Made by a program: the position numbers and the translations under genes | The notes under the pieces: model-generated | The model's database searches: none | What the model was told of the DNA's origin: nothing | What the model saw: the letters and a program-made list of their open reading frames with translations, nothing else | Shown here: positions 27,542-36,809 of the stretch, in pieces | How positions within the stretch are numbered: the stretch's first letter is position 1 | How the letters are laid out: each line of letters opens with the position of its first letter | Assembly: GCA_024763075.1 (NCBI GenBank) | Contig: JANTGF010000025.1 | Location: 1-46,496, forward strand | DNA from: Bacteroidales bacterium | Lineage (GTDB): Bacteria > Bacteroidota > Bacteroidia > Bacteroidales > VadinHA17 | Direction: 5' to 3' | DNA length: 46,496 nucleotides

Positions 27542-28568
27542 AAAACTGATCCGGAAAAATGTATTGAAACTTAAACCTTATTCTTCGGCCAGGGATGATT
27601 TTAAGCACCAGGCAGAGGTATATCTGGATGCGAATGAAAATCCATTCGGTAACGGCCTGAACCGGTACCCTGACCCATATCAGAAGAATTTGAAAAATGC
27701 CTTGGCCGGAATAAAAGGTATTTTACCGGAACAAATGCTTATTGGTAATGGAAGTGATGAAGTACTGGATCTGATTTACAGGGCTTTCTGCGAACCGGAT
27801 GAAGACAATGTGATCATTGTACCACCCACTTACGGAATGTATAAAGTGCTTGCAGAAGTGAATAATGTTGAAGTAAAAGAAGTGCTGCTAAATGATGATT
27901 TCAGTCTGAATACGAAAAAGATAATCTCCCGTGCTGATAAAAAAACCAAACTTGTACTGCTGGCATCTCCAAATAATCCTACGGGCAATATTTTCAAAAA
28001 GGACAGTATTCGGGAGTTATTGAAAGAATTGAACTGTCTTATTGTCATAGATGAGGCTTATATAGATTTCTCTGAAGAAGACTCCTGGCTGAAAGATATG
28101 GAAAAATATCCTCAATTGATCGTGACACAAACACTGTCAAAAGCATGGGGTCTGGCAGGAATCAGATTGGGAATATGCTTTGCCTCACCAAGGATTATAG
28201 AAATATTGAACAAAATCAAACCACCTTATAATGTGAATCAGTTAAGTCAGGAGTTTGCAATAAAATCTTTAAAAAGTCAGATTGTATATAATGAAAATTT
28301 AAAAATCATTCTTGAAGAAAAAGAAAAACTTAAACTGGGTTTTGAAAATTTATCATTTGTCCGGAAAATCTATCCATCAGATGCGAATTTCTGGCTGATA
28401 AAAGTTGATGATGCCGCAAAAATATACAAAGGCCTGCTAAATCAGGGTATTGTTGTTAGAGACAGGTCGAAAGAACCTTTGTGCGAGAATTGTTTAAGAA
28501 TAACCACAGGGACACCTGAGGAAAACAAAAAATTACTGAAAGCATTAAAATTAATGGATAGAAATTGA
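27531..28568 (+). CDS. hisC: Histidinol-phosphate aminotransferase
   Basis: A class I/II PLP aminotransferase of 345 residues. It has the LDANENPFG substrate segment (32-40), ASPNNPTGN (145-153), the Asp174 that binds the PLP ring nitrogen and the Schiff-base Lys204 in TLSKAWGLAG. It converts imidazole acetol phosphate to histidinol phosphate. It overlaps hisD by 11 bases, so translation is coupled. After it there is a 194-base gap before hisB. Confidence 0.95.
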   Translation: MNIEKLIRKNVLKLKPYSSARDDFKHQAEVYLDANENPFGNGLNRYPDPYQKNLKNALAGIKGILPEQMLIGNGSDEVLDLIYRAFCEPDEDNVIIVPPTYGMYKVLAEVNNVEVKEVLLNDDFSLNTKKIISRADKKTKLVLLASPNNPTGNIFKKDSIRELLKELNCLIVIDEAYIDFSEEDSWLKDMEKYPQLIVTQTLSKAWGLAGIRLGICFASPRIIEILNKIKPPYNVNQLSQEFAIKSLKSQIVYNENLKIILEEKEKLKLGFENLSFVRKIYPSDANFWLIKVDDAAKIYKGLLNQGIVVRDRSKEPLCENCLRITTGTPEENKKLLKALKLMDRN

Positions 28569-28762
28569 AATGAGCAGCTGCAAAAGGATATGGATATATG
28601 GACGAATTTCCGGTGGTTTCGCTGATTCTAAAGTGCGATGGCAGGAAAGCCTGGACCACGGGCATCCCTTCCAGAAGTTAATACTGTTTTGATGGTTCCG
28701 ATGGCTATCGGAAATGACAAAACTAACAGTAAGATTATCAATAAAATACAAATAATATACGA
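28569..28762. repeat. hisC-hisB spacer with a short palindromic repeat
   Basis: This is the only long gap in the first six his genes. It contains a perfect TTCCGAT / ATCGGAA hairpin (28696-28702 and 28707-28713) with loop GGCT, and a GC-richer block around 28636-28676. A 40-codon open frame starting near 28570 has no recognisable family and is probably chance. I take the spacer for a decayed dispersed repeat. Confidence 0.45.
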
Positions 28763-29866
28763 ATGAAAAAAGTACTTTTTATTGACAGGGACGGTACCCT
28801 GGTAATTGAACCTCCGGTTGATTTCCAGCTGGATAGTTTTGAAAAACTGGAGTTTTATCCTTACGTTTTCAGATATCTGTCAAAAATTGCAGAGGAACTG
28901 GATTTTGAGTTGGTAATGGTAACAAACCAGGATGGACTGGGTACGTCTTCTTTTCCTGAAAAGGATTTCTGGCCGGTACATAATCTTTTGTTAAAATCTT
29001 TAGAAAATGAAGGGATAAAGTTTGATGAGATATTAATTGATCGTTCTCTTCCTGAAGAAAATGCACCAACCCGAAAGCCCGGAACGGCAATGTTTACACA
29101 ATATTTGTCCGGAGAATACGATCTTAAAAATTCATTTGTGATTGGAGATCGCCTGAGCGATGTGGAGCTGGCAAGAAATTTAGGAACCCGGGCCATTTTC
29201 CTGAATGAAGATTCTGATCTGAAGGATGATGAAATTGTTCTGTCCACAGGCAGTTGGAAAAATATATATGAATTTCTGAAATTAAAAGAACGAACCATTC
29301 ATATTTCAAGAAAAACAGGAGAAACCGATATCCGGCTGTTTCTAAACCTGGATGGTACCGGAAAAAGTAATATTTCAACCGGAATTCATTTTTTTGATCA
29401 TATGCTTGATCAGCTGTCTAAACACGGAAATATTGATCTGAAACTCAAAGCAAAAGGTGATCTGGAAGTAGATGAGCATCATACCATTGAAGATACTGCC
29501 ATTGTCCTGGGTGAAGCAATGAACAAAGCTCTGGGAAGTAAACTGGGCATAGAGAGGTATGGCTTTTCTCTTCCTATGGATGATTGCCTGGCACAGGTCT
29601 CCATTGATTTTGGTGGCCGGAACTGGTTAGTTTGGGAGGCGGATTTTCAGCGGGAGATGATAGGTAAAATGCCCACTGAGATGTTTTATCATTTCTTCAA
29701 ATCTTTTACAGACAGTGCAAAATGCAATTTAAATATTAAAGCGGAAGGCCGGAATGAACATCATAAAATTGAAGCTATATTCAAAGCTTTTGCAAAAACA
29801 ATAAAAATGGCGGTAAAAAGAGATCCGGAAAACATGCAGTTACCAAGTACAAAAGGAAGTTTGTAA
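28763..29866 (+). CDS. hisB: Bifunctional histidinol-phosphatase / imidazoleglycerol-phosphate dehydratase
   Basis: The 367-residue protein is a two-domain fusion. The N-terminal HAD phosphatase (about 1-170) has FIDRDGTLV with Asp8 and Asp10, VTNQDG, and [11 protein letters not shown]. The C-terminal dehydratase (about 175-367) has [14 protein letters not shown], the metal-binding DEHHTIED, and [15 protein letters not shown]. It performs steps six and eight of the pathway. hisH begins within its stop codon (one-base overlap). Confidence 0.96.
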   Translation: MKKVLFIDRDGTLVIEPPVDFQLDSFEKLEFYPYVFRYLSKIAEELDFELVMVTNQDGLGTSSFPEKDFWPVHNLLLKSLENEGIKFDEILIDRSLPEENAPTRKPGTAMFTQYLSGEYDLKNSFVIGDRLSDVELARNLGTRAIFLNEDSDLKDDEIVLSTGSWKNIYEFLKLKERTIHISRKTGETDIRLFLNLDGTGKSNISTGIHFFDHMLDQLSKHGNIDLKLKAKGDLEVDEHHTIEDTAIVLGEAMNKALGSKLGIERYGFSLPMDDCLAQVSIDFGGRNWLVWEADFQREMIGKMPTEMFYHFFKSFTDSAKCNLNIKAEGRNEHHKIEAIFKAFAKTIKMAVKRDPENMQLPSTKGSL

Positions 29867-30462
29867 TGAAAATAGTAATTATTGATTACGGTGCGGGAAA
29901 CATTCAGTCGCTCCGGTTTGCCATAAAAAGGCTGGGGTTTAAACCTGAGTTGTCCGATGATCCGGAAATAATCCGGAAAGCTGACAGGGTAATTTTTCCA
30001 GGAGTGGGGGAAGCAGGCTCTGCCATGCTTAAATTAAAAAGTAAGGGACTTGAAAAACTAATCCCTGACCTTAAACAGCCGGTACTTGGGATTTGTCTGG
30101 GTATGCAACTGATGTGTGAAAGCTCTGAGGAAGGGAACACAAAAGGTCTTGGAATTTTTCCATTAAGAGTGAAGAAATTCGAAAATACTTCACTTAAAGT
30201 TCCCCAGATCGGATGGAATGAGATTCAGGAGATAAGAACTGATCTTTTCAGGAATGTGTCCGAAAATGAATTCATGTACTTTGTACACAGCTATTATGTA
30301 CCTTGTAATGAGTGGACGGTATCAAAAACAAATTATGGCCTGGATTATACATCAGCCATGCAAAAAGACAATTTCACAGGGTGCCAGTTTCATCCGGAAA
30401 AAAGTTCATGGCCAGGAGAAAAAGTACTTTCTAATTTTTTACTTCAAAACACCAAATCATGA
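29866..30462 (+). CDS. hisH: Imidazole glycerol phosphate synthase, glutaminase subunit
   Basis: A class I glutamine amidotransferase of 198 residues with the full triad: Cys77 in GICLGMQLM, and His176 and Glu178 in CQFHPEKS. It supplies ammonia to HisF. It overlaps hisB by one base and hisA by four bases, but its partner hisF is separated from it by hisA and by the toxin-antitoxin insertion. Confidence 0.96.
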   Translation: MKIVIIDYGAGNIQSLRFAIKRLGFKPELSDDPEIIRKADRVIFPGVGEAGSAMLKLKSKGLEKLIPDLKQPVLGICLGMQLMCESSEEGNTKGLGIFPLRVKKFENTSLKVPQIGWNEIQEIRTDLFRNVSENEFMYFVHSYYVPCNEWTVSKTNYGLDYTSAMQKDNFTGCQFHPEKSSWPGEKVLSNFLLQNTKS

Positions 30463-31190
30463 GAATAATCCCTGCAATAGATATTATGAATGGTAATTGT
30501 GTGAGGCTTAGCCGTGGGGATTTCAGCACCAGAAAACAGTACAGTGCTGATCCCGTAGATGTAGCGAAACAGTTTGAAGATCATGGCATAAGATACCTGC
30601 ACCTGGTGGATCTGGATGGCGCCCGGTCAAAACATATTGTAAATTACAGGATACTGGAACAAATTGCAACAAAAACAGATCTGATGATTGATTTCGGAGG
30701 AGGCCTGAAATCGGATGAAGATCTCAGGATTGCCTTTGAAAGCGGAGCCAATCAGGTAACCGGGGGAAGCATTGCAGTAAAGAACCCTGAGCTGTTTTTA
30801 AGCTGGATTGAAAAATGGAGTGGTGAGAAAATAATCCTGGGTGCCGATGTGGATAAGGAAAAAATTGCAATCCAAGGCTGGGAGGAAAAAACAGATTATA
30901 ATCTGATCCCGTTTGTTCGGGAATATCGAAAGAAAGGAATTAGATATTTGATATGTACAGATATTGATAAAGATGGTATGCTGAATGGCCCTTCCTTCGG
31001 ATTATACCAGAAGATCATAAGTGAAACACCTGATATTAAACTGATTGCCAGTGGCGGAGTAAGTCAGATAAGTGATCTTGAGAAACTGGCGGAAATGAAG
31101 ATTAACGGGGCTATTATCGGGAAGGCCATATATGAGAACCGGATAAGCCTGAAGGACCTGGAAAGGTTTATTTTAAAGGTCGGTATATAA
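30459..31190 (+). CDS. hisA: ProFAR isomerase (HisA)
   Basis: A 243-residue beta/alpha barrel with the twofold-repeated phosphate-binding pattern and catalytic Asp8 ([10 protein letters not shown]) and Asp130 (LGADVDKEK). The segments [21 protein letters not shown] and [11 protein letters not shown] are typical. It isomerises the aminoaldose intermediate to the ketose used by HisF/HisH. It overlaps hisH by four bases. The 210-base stretch that follows belongs to the inserted toxin-antitoxin region. Confidence 0.94.
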   Translation: MRIIPAIDIMNGNCVRLSRGDFSTRKQYSADPVDVAKQFEDHGIRYLHLVDLDGARSKHIVNYRILEQIATKTDLMIDFGGGLKSDEDLRIAFESGANQVTGGSIAVKNPELFLSWIEKWSGEKIILGADVDKEKIAIQGWEEKTDYNLIPFVREYRKKGIRYLICTDIDKDGMLNGPSFGLYQKIISETPDIKLIASGGVSQISDLEKLAEMKINGAIIGKAIYENRISLKDLERFILKVGI

Positions 31191-31347
31191 ACTATAAATT
31201 AGCAAATATAAATTCTTGATTATTAGTTAGTGCTTCTAAAAAAACTCTTAATTTTTCAAGTGGCTTCTTAGAAGAATAGAAATAATTTCGAATGCAAGGG
31301 CTTGAAGGCAGTTTCCTGGTTAATTTGTAATAAGCAAATGATGTTTT

Positions 31348-31380
31348 TTTGTTATGAAATAAAAAATTTGACTAATTTTG
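31348..31380 (+). promoter_or_regulatory. Promoter of the HTH-MntA/HepT pair
   Basis: TTTG (31348-31351) and a perfect TAATTTTG (31373-31380) are 21 bases apart, the same spacing as in the his promoter. The ATG follows 20 bases later. Confidence 0.7.
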
Positions 31381-31385
31381 TCAAA
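31367..31385. promoter_or_regulatory. Likely autorepressor operator
   Basis: TTTGAC (31367-31372) and GTCAAA (31380-31385) are a perfect inverted pair around TAATTTT, covering the whole -7 box. XRE-type antitoxins commonly bind such palindromes over their own promoter, so the adjacent HTH-MntA protein is the natural candidate ligand (inference). Confidence 0.55.
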
Positions 31386-31400
31386 ATAAATTAATCAAAA

Positions 31401-31988
31401 ATGCAAAATATTGGCAATTTAGTTAGAGAACTAAGAGAGAAAAAGGGGTATCCTTTACGAAAAGTGGCTGCGTATCTGGACATTGACCAGGCCATCTTAA
31501 GCAAGATTGAGCGGGGACTACGAAAAATTTCAAAAGAACAGGTAAAAAAATTAGCTAAATTTTTTGATTATGATGAAAAGGAGATGATAATTATCTATTT
31601 AAGTGAACGGATAATTTATGAAATTGGTAATGAGGATTACGCACATGAAGCATTAAAAGTTGCGGAAGCAGAAATTGGGTATAAGAAAATAACCCTGCCT
31701 GTCAGAAAAGAAATGATAAGTAGCATTGTACAAATATTACAGAATTATTCTAAAATAAAGGCTGCCTGGATATACGGTTCTTTTTCACGCAAAGCTGACA
31801 GGCCTTCAAGCGACATAGATATAGCTGTAAAAACCGAAGAAGATTTTAGCTATTTTGACCTTGCTGAAATTCAATTTCAATTGGAAAGATTGTTAAACCG
31901 TAAAATTGATATTGGCTTTATAGACTCTTTTAAGCCTTATATTTTGGAAAATGTGAAAAAGGATTTGAAACTCATTTATGAAAGATAA
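31401..31988 (+). CDS. mntA: XRE-family HTH fused to MntA-type nucleotidyltransferase (antitoxin)
   Basis: The 195-residue protein has an XRE helix-turn-helix (about 3-62, with YPLRKVAAYLDIDQAILSKI) and a minimal nucleotidyltransferase domain (about 105-195). The latter has Gly126-Ser127, then ten residues, then Asp138-x-Asp140, the GSX10DXD motif, and a third acidic residue at Asp170. In type VII systems MntA adds AMP to its HepT partner and neutralises it. The fused HTH suggests that it also regulates its own promoter. It overlaps hepT by 11 bases. The pair sits inside the his operon. Confidence 0.88.
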   Translation: MQNIGNLVRELREKKGYPLRKVAAYLDIDQAILSKIERGLRKISKEQVKKLAKFFDYDEKEMIIIYLSERIIYEIGNEDYAHEALKVAEAEIGYKKITLPVRKEMISSIVQILQNYSKIKAAWIYGSFSRKADRPSSDIDIAVKTEEDFSYFDLAEIQFQLERLLNRKIDIGFIDSFKPYILENVKKDLKLIYER

Positions 31989-32325
31989 CAGGCAAAGAAG
32001 TCTGGAAAGATTGAGACACATCCAACAGGCAATTAGTGAAATAAATCTTTTTGTTAAGACTGTAGATAAGAAATATTTTTTAGAAAATCAGGTTTTATGC
32101 AGTGCCGTTCTTTTTCAGTTTAGCGTTATTGGAGAAGCAATTGTACATGTTGAATCAGAAATTTTGAATAAGCATGAATATGCATGGTATAAAGTCAGGG
32201 CTTTAAGGAACTTAATATCACATGAATACTTCAATATTAAAATGGAAGCTGTTTGGGATGTTATTATTAAAGACCTGCCGGTATTAGAACAAAAAATTGA
32301 TAATATCATAAAAACAGAATTTTAG
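31978..32325 (+). CDS. hepT: HepT-like HEPN-domain toxin (DUF86)
   Basis: The 115-residue helical protein carries the HEPN signature R-x4-H-x-Y as Arg77, His82 and Tyr84 (RNLISHEY), and the FSVIGEA segment at about 48-54 that is conserved in DUF86. HepT proteins are RNases, and the Tyr of the motif is the residue that MntA AMPylates. All key residues are intact, so the toxin is probably functional. It begins inside the MntA-like gene, which ties synthesis of toxin to antitoxin. hisF resumes 103 bases later. Confidence 0.88.
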   Translation: MKDNRQRSLERLRHIQQAISEINLFVKTVDKKYFLENQVLCSAVLFQFSVIGEAIVHVESEILNKHEYAWYKVRALRNLISHEYFNIKMEAVWDVIIKDLPVLEQKIDNIIKTEF

Positions 32326-32428
32326 AATGAATCTTGTTTTGTTTTAAATGTTTTTGTATTTAGAATTTTATTTCCTGTTTTTCAGGTAAAAAATATGATA
32401 ATTGATCTTGTTAACTGACAAATGAATA

Positions 32429-33184
32429 ATGCTTACAAAAAGAATCATACCCTGCCTTGACATTAAGGATAACCGTACGGTTAAAGGGATAAATTTTGTT
32501 GATCTACGGGATGCCGGGGATCCGGTCGAACTTGCTGGTTTTTATGCGGAACAGGGTGCAGACGAATTGGTGTTTCTGGATATCTCAGCTACAGAAAATA
32601 AAAGAAAAACCCTTGCTCACCTGGTGTTGAAAGTGGCAGAAAAAGTAAATATCCCGTTTACAGTAGGCGGTGGGATTTCTTCAGTTGAAGATGTGCGAAT
32701 TTTATTGAACTCAGGTGCAGATAAGGTTTCGGTTAATTCATCGGCGGTAAGAAAACCGGAGCTAATCAACGAACTTTCATCCGCTTTTGGCTCTCAGTGT
32801 GTGGTGGTTGCCATAGATGCAAAAAAAATGAAAGGAAAATGGAAGGTTCATCTTGTGGGGGGGAAAGTGCCAACTGAGATTGATCTTTTTGAATGGGCAT
32901 CTGAGATCCAGAAAAGAGGTGCAGGTGAGATTCTGTTTACTTCCATGGATCATGATGGTACTAAAAACGGATTTGCAAACGAGGCTCTGGCAAAATTAAA
33001 TGAACTACTTCATATTCCGGTTATTGCATCAGGAGGTGCCGGGAATGTTCAGCATTTTATTGATGCCTTTCAACTGGGAAAAGCTGATGCGGCACTGGCA
33101 GCCAGTGTGTTTCATTATAAAGAAATAGAAATCATTAAATTGAAAAAAGAATTGGCGGAAAATCATATTCCGGTAAGATTATAA
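32429..33184 (+). CDS. hisF: Imidazole glycerol phosphate synthase, cyclase subunit
   Basis: A 251-residue beta/alpha barrel with both catalytic aspartates, Asp11 (IPCLDIKDN) and Asp130 (VVAIDAKK), plus the [12 protein letters not shown] and [11 protein letters not shown] phosphate sites and DHDGTKNG. With HisH it closes the imidazole ring. It is cut off from hisA by the toxin-antitoxin genes, so it depends either on read-through or on a promoter in the preceding 103 bases, where I see no convincing box. Confidence 0.96.
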   Translation: MLTKRIIPCLDIKDNRTVKGINFVDLRDAGDPVELAGFYAEQGADELVFLDISATENKRKTLAHLVLKVAEKVNIPFTVGGGISSVEDVRILLNSGADKVSVNSSAVRKPELINELSSAFGSQCVVVAIDAKKMKGKWKVHLVGGKVPTEIDLFEWASEIQKRGAGEILFTSMDHDGTKNGFANEALAKLNELLHIPVIASGGAGNVQHFIDAFQLGKADAALAASVFHYKEIEIIKLKKELAENHIPVRL

Positions 33185-33208
33185 ATTTAGAAAACATGAA
33201 ACGAACAT

Positions 33209-33230
33209 GAACTTTTTTAATCAAAAGTTC
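33209..33230. repeat. Hairpin between hisF and hisIE
   Basis: GAACTTTT (33209-33216) and AAAAGTTC (33223-33230) form a perfect 8-bp stem with a 6-base loop, 25 bases after the hisF stop. There is no T run on the coding side, so it may be an mRNA processing or stability element, or a weak terminator. Confidence 0.45.
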
Positions 33231-33334
33231 ACCCACATAAATGATTAAAACAAGTTCATGGTAGAACGGAGTGGTTACATCTGTTCTTAAATTTTTAGTT
33301 AATTTGTAACCAAGTAATTGAAAATTTTAAACAG

Positions 33335-33922
33335 ATGAAAATAGATTTTGATAAAGGAAACGGTCTGGTACCTGCAATTGTTCAGGATGCGAAAACCCGG
33401 AAAGTGCTGATGCTGGGATATATGAACGAGGAAGCATACAACAGGACTCTGGAATCAGGGAGGGTGACCTTTTTCAGCCGGAGCAGAAGTCTACTCTGGA
33501 CAAAAGGGGAAACCAGTGGAAACTTTCTGGAACTGGTAGATATAAAAGTTGACTGCGACCAGGATAGTTTACTCGTTCTTGCTCACCCACTGGGCCCCGT
33601 ATGTCATACAGGATCAGATACCTGCTGGGATGAAAAGAACGATACCGGTTTTCTGGATGATCTGGAAGCTATTATTGCCCAACGAAAAGAAAAATTGCCT
33701 GAAAATTCCTATGTGGCATCTCTTTTTAAAAAAGGAATAAATAAAATTGCCCAAAAAGTCGGGGAGGAAGCGGTTGAAACCATTATTGAGGCCAAGGACC
33801 CTAATGACGATTTGTTCCTGAATGAGTCAGCCGACCTTTTGTTTCACTATTTAATTCTCCTTCAGGCCAGAGGTTTCAAACTAAACGATGTAATTTCAGT
33901 CCTGGAAAAAAGGAATCACTGA
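33335..33922 (+). CDS. hisI: Bifunctional PR-AMP cyclohydrolase / PR-ATP pyrophosphatase
   Basis: The 195-residue fusion (HisIE) has the cyclohydrolase part (about 1-105) with MLGYMNEEAY, FFSRSRSLLWTKGETSGN, DCDQDSLL and VCHTGSDTCW, which provides the zinc and magnesium ligands. The pyrophosphatase part (about 108-195) has KKGINKIAQKVGEEAVET. It catalyses steps two and three. It is the last his gene. A direct repeat (ATCAGTTAACA at 33925-33935 and 33939-33949) follows immediately. Confidence 0.95.
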   Translation: MKIDFDKGNGLVPAIVQDAKTRKVLMLGYMNEEAYNRTLESGRVTFFSRSRSLLWTKGETSGNFLELVDIKVDCDQDSLLVLAHPLGPVCHTGSDTCWDEKNDTGFLDDLEAIIAQRKEKLPENSYVASLFKKGINKIAQKVGEEAVETIIEAKDPNDDLFLNESADLLFHYLILLQARGFKLNDVISVLEKRNH

Positions 33923-34017
33923 GGATCAGTTAACAATTATCAGTTAACATAGTTTTCCCTGGTGTTTATCATATCCTCTGCATAAACCGGAATTATTTTG
34001 AATCATACAGTTGCGAA

Positions 34018-34036
34018 CCCTGAGTTTGTTGAAGGG
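34018..34036. repeat. Short palindromic REP-like element upstream of typA
   Basis: CCCTGAGTTTGTTGAAGGG closely resembles the very common bacterial intergenic repeat built on CCCTTCGACAAGCTCAGGG. A spurious open frame runs across it. It lies about 140 bases before typA. Confidence 0.5.
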
Positions 34037-34151
34037 CGTTACAGGATACTGAGAGACCTTGAAAGCAGACCTTTCTACAATTTCGTTTTGTTATTAATTT
34101 TCAGAAAGTTAGAATATATAACATGGTCTGTGAATAGTCAAATAAAAAACC

Positions 34152-34159
34152 TACCTTTG
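34152..34159 (+). promoter_or_regulatory. -7 promoter box of typA
   Basis: TACCTTTG is a perfect TAnnTTTG box, 19 bases before the typA ATG. The -33 position holds only a weak TCTG, so strength is uncertain. Confidence 0.55.
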
Positions 34160-34178
34160 CGGCCTGAAAATACAAAAT

Positions 34179-35954
34179 ATGAAATCAATTCGAAATATTG
34201 CAATAATTGCCCATGTTGATCATGGTAAAACTACCCTGGTTGACAGGATCATTCAGGCCTCCAATATTCTGGATCAGCGAAAGGAAATGACAGACCTGCT
34301 TCTGGATAGTAATGATCTGGAAAAGGAGCGGGGAATCACGATTTTATCAAAAAACGTTTCGGTAGAATATAAATCTGTTAAAATAAACATAATTGATACA
34401 CCCGGCCACGCTGATTTTGGCGGGGAAGTTGAAAGAGTATTAAAAATGGCCGATGGTGTTTTATTGTTAGTGGATGCTTTTGAAGGTCCGATGCCACAAA
34501 CCCGCTTCGTTTTGGGTAAAGCTATAAAACTTGGGCTGAAACCCATTGTGGTAATTAATAAAGTGGATAAAGAAAACTGCCGACCGGATGAAGTGCAGCA
34601 GGATGTATTTGAACTGATGTTCAATCTGGATGCCTCAGATGACCAACTGGATTTTGAGACGGTTTTTGGATCATCAAAGTTCGGATGGATGTCAAACGAT
34701 TGGAAAGTAAAAACTGATAACATTTCCCATCTTTTGGATACTATTCTGGAGCAGATTCCGGAAGCCCCGTATCATGAAGGAACTCCCCAGCTTCAGATAA
34801 CTTCAATGGATTACTCAAATTTTGTAGGCCGAATAGCAATCGGAAGGGTTTACAGAGGTGATATTGAAGAAGGCAGGGAATATACATTGTGTTCCAAAGC
34901 AGGACAAAAACGCAAAGTAAAGATAAAGGAACTCTATGTTTTTAAGGGACTTGGGAAGGAAAGGGTGAAAGAGGCAAAAAGCGGGGATATTTGTGCGGTT
35001 GTGGGGATTGATGACTTTGATATCGGAGATACGGTCGCAGATAAGGAAATTCCGGAGGCATTACCACGAATATCCGTGGACGAACCGACCATGAGCATGC
35101 TTTTCACAATTAATAATTCACCTTTTTACGGACAAGACGGAAAATTTGTCACCTCCCGTCATCTAAGGGATCGGCTTTTTTTAGAAGTGGAGAAAAATCT
35201 TGCTTTAAGGGTGGAAGAAAAAGATACGGAAGATAAATTTGATGTATTTGGCCGTGGAATTCTCCACCTTTCTATATTAATTGAAACCATGCGCCGCGAA
35301 GGATATGAATTTCAGGTAGGAAAACCTCAGGTGATCATGAAAGAAGTAAAAGGTATTAAATGTGAACCTTTTGAGATACTGGTAATTGATGTCCCGGAGA
35401 AATATTCCGGAAAAGTAATTGAACAGGTGACCATGCGAAAAGGTGACCTGATGATCATGGAACCCAAAGAAGACCTGATTCATCTGGAATTTAATATCCC
35501 GGCTAGAGGACTGATCGGGCTAAGGAACAATGTACTCACTGCTACAGCTGGAGAAGCGGTAATGAGTCACCGTTTCAGTGAGTATAGTGCCATGAAGGGG
35601 GAAATTCCGGGACGAAGCAATGGCTCACTGGTTTCTCTGGATACAGGTCAGGCATTGGCTTATGCCATTGACAGACTTCAGGACAGAGGAAGGTTTTTTA
35701 TTGAACCTGGTGACAAAGTTTACAAAGGACAAGTAATTGGTGAATATACACGTGCATCTGATCTGGAAGTAAATGTGCTAAAAGGGAAAAAGTTAACGAA
35801 TATGCGGGCATCCGGTTCCGACGCAGCTGCAAAAATCGCACCGGCTGTAAAATTCTCATTGGAAGAGGCAATGGAGTATATTAAAGATGATGAATATCTG
35901 GAAATCACTCCAAAAAACCTGCGTATGAGAAAAATTCCAAAAGGCTTTGCTTAA
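34179..35954 (+). CDS. typA: GTPase TypA/BipA
   Basis: This is a 591-residue translational GTPase of the EF-G superfamily. It has the P-loop AHVDHGKTT (11-19), the switch I segment ERGITIL, DTPGHADFGGE (73-83) and NKVD (127-130). Then come a domain II-like barrel, two EF-G-like domains and the TypA-specific C-terminal domain with RGLIGLRNNVLTAT and the end NLRMRKIPKGFA. BipA binds the ribosome under stress and assists large-subunit assembly. Length is typical. Transcribed alone, it converges on the MurU-like gene. Confidence 0.97.
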   Translation: MKSIRNIAIIAHVDHGKTTLVDRIIQASNILDQRKEMTDLLLDSNDLEKERGITILSKNVSVEYKSVKINIIDTPGHADFGGEVERVLKMADGVLLLVDAFEGPMPQTRFVLGKAIKLGLKPIVVINKVDKENCRPDEVQQDVFELMFNLDASDDQLDFETVFGSSKFGWMSNDWKVKTDNISHLLDTILEQIPEAPYHEGTPQLQITSMDYSNFVGRIAIGRVYRGDIEEGREYTLCSKAGQKRKVKIKELYVFKGLGKERVKEAKSGDICAVVGIDDFDIGDTVADKEIPEALPRISVDEPTMSMLFTINNSPFYGQDGKFVTSRHLRDRLFLEVEKNLALRVEEKDTEDKFDVFGRGILHLSILIETMRREGYEFQVGKPQVIMKEVKGIKCEPFEILVIDVPEKYSGKVIEQVTMRKGDLMIMEPKEDLIHLEFNIPARGLIGLRNNVLTATAGEAVMSHRFSEYSAMKGEIPGRSNGSLVSLDTGQALAYAIDRLQDRGRFFIEPGDKVYKGQVIGEYTRASDLEVNVLKGKKLTNMRASGSDAAAKIAPAVKFSLEEAMEYIKDDEYLEITPKNLRMRKIPKGFA

Positions 35955-36083
35955 CCACTCAAAATCGGGAATAACAGCGGAGCTATCGGGTTATCATACC
36001 AAAACCTTCTCGTTTACCATATGGGTAGGTGCAGCACCATCTGCCCGGCGGCCGGTGAAAGGTAAAATAAATATGCCCTTCAT

Positions 36084-36809
36084 TTATAAAGATGGAAACA
36101 TCTTTTCCGCAAGCATCAATGTTTCAGGCCGCCCGATATCCAGCCAACGGGTGTCATCATGGTTAAAAGTCATAATACGGTGATCTGCAGCCAGCTTTAA
36201 ATATACCTCAATCATGGAAAAAACATCTTTCCCCGGAAAATTTTGCAATAGTTCCGGACGAATGATATGAATACCAGAAAAGGCAACTTCCTGCAATCTT
36301 CCTGAATAATCCTTTACAATCTTTTCTTCCCTGGTACCGGTATTTCTCCACCCACACAAAACCCCGTTTTCATCGCTTAAAAGATAACGAACTGTTTTAC
36401 GATGCCTGACAGCCAGGGTGGCAAATGCACCGGAATTAAGGTGAGTATTGTACAACCGATGCAGATCCAAATCGGTCAGCACATCCACATTGTGAACAAG
36501 AAAAGGATCATTGCCATTAAAAAACCAGGCTGCTTTTTTCAATCCTCCGCCTGTATCCAGTAACTTTTCCGTTTCATCGGAAATTTCAATACGTATCCCG
36601 AAATTGTTTTTTAACTTTAGAAAATCTATGATCTTATCGCTGTAATGATGAACATTCATAATGATCTCATTGAAACCCTGGCGGATTAAACTCCGGATGG
36701 TATGTTCAAGGATGGGTATTCCATTGATCTCCACAAGAGCTTTCGGAATATCCCTTGTAATATTTCCAAGACGGGTTCCTCTGCCCGCAGCGAAGATCAT
36801 TGCTTTCAT
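36084..36809 (-). CDS. murU: MurU-like sugar-1-phosphate uridylyltransferase
   Basis: I start at the ATG at 36809 because MKAMIFAAGRGTRL is the family opening; the longer frame carries 29 unrelated residues. The 241-residue product has the nucleotide loop FAAGRGTRLG (6-15), Lys23 in PKAL, a TGGGLKKA segment, and HNVDVLTD, where the metal-binding Asp is expected. It belongs to the short COG1208-like group that includes MurU, which makes UDP-MurNAc from MurNAc 1-phosphate in the fosfomycin-insensitive recycling route. The presence of an AmgK-like kinase gene upstream on the same strand supports this. GlcNAc 1-phosphate or mannose 1-phosphate specificity is an alternative. Confidence 0.75.
   Translation of the reverse strand: MKAMIFAAGRGTRLGNITRDIPKALVEINGIPILEHTIRSLIRQGFNEIIMNVHHYSDKIIDFLKLKNNFGIRIEISDETEKLLDTGGGLKKAAWFFNGNDPFLVHNVDVLTDLDLHRLYNTHLNSGAFATLAVRHRKTVRYLLSDENGVLCGWRNTGTREEKIVKDYSGRLQEVAFSGIHIIRPELLQNFPGKDVFSMIEVYLKLAADHRIMTFNHDDTRWLDIGRPETLMLAEKMFPSL

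Noticed and set aside
28456-28665. 69-codon reverse frame in the hisC-hisB spacer
   Set aside because: It overlaps the end of hisC on the other strand and a repeat-like spacer; composition is not protein-like.
33998-34219. 73-codon forward frame before typA
   Set aside because: It covers a REP-like repeat and the typA promoter and overlaps the typA start in another frame.
35947-36183. 78-codon forward frame after typA
   Set aside because: It mostly lies antisense to the C-terminal codons of the MurU-like gene.
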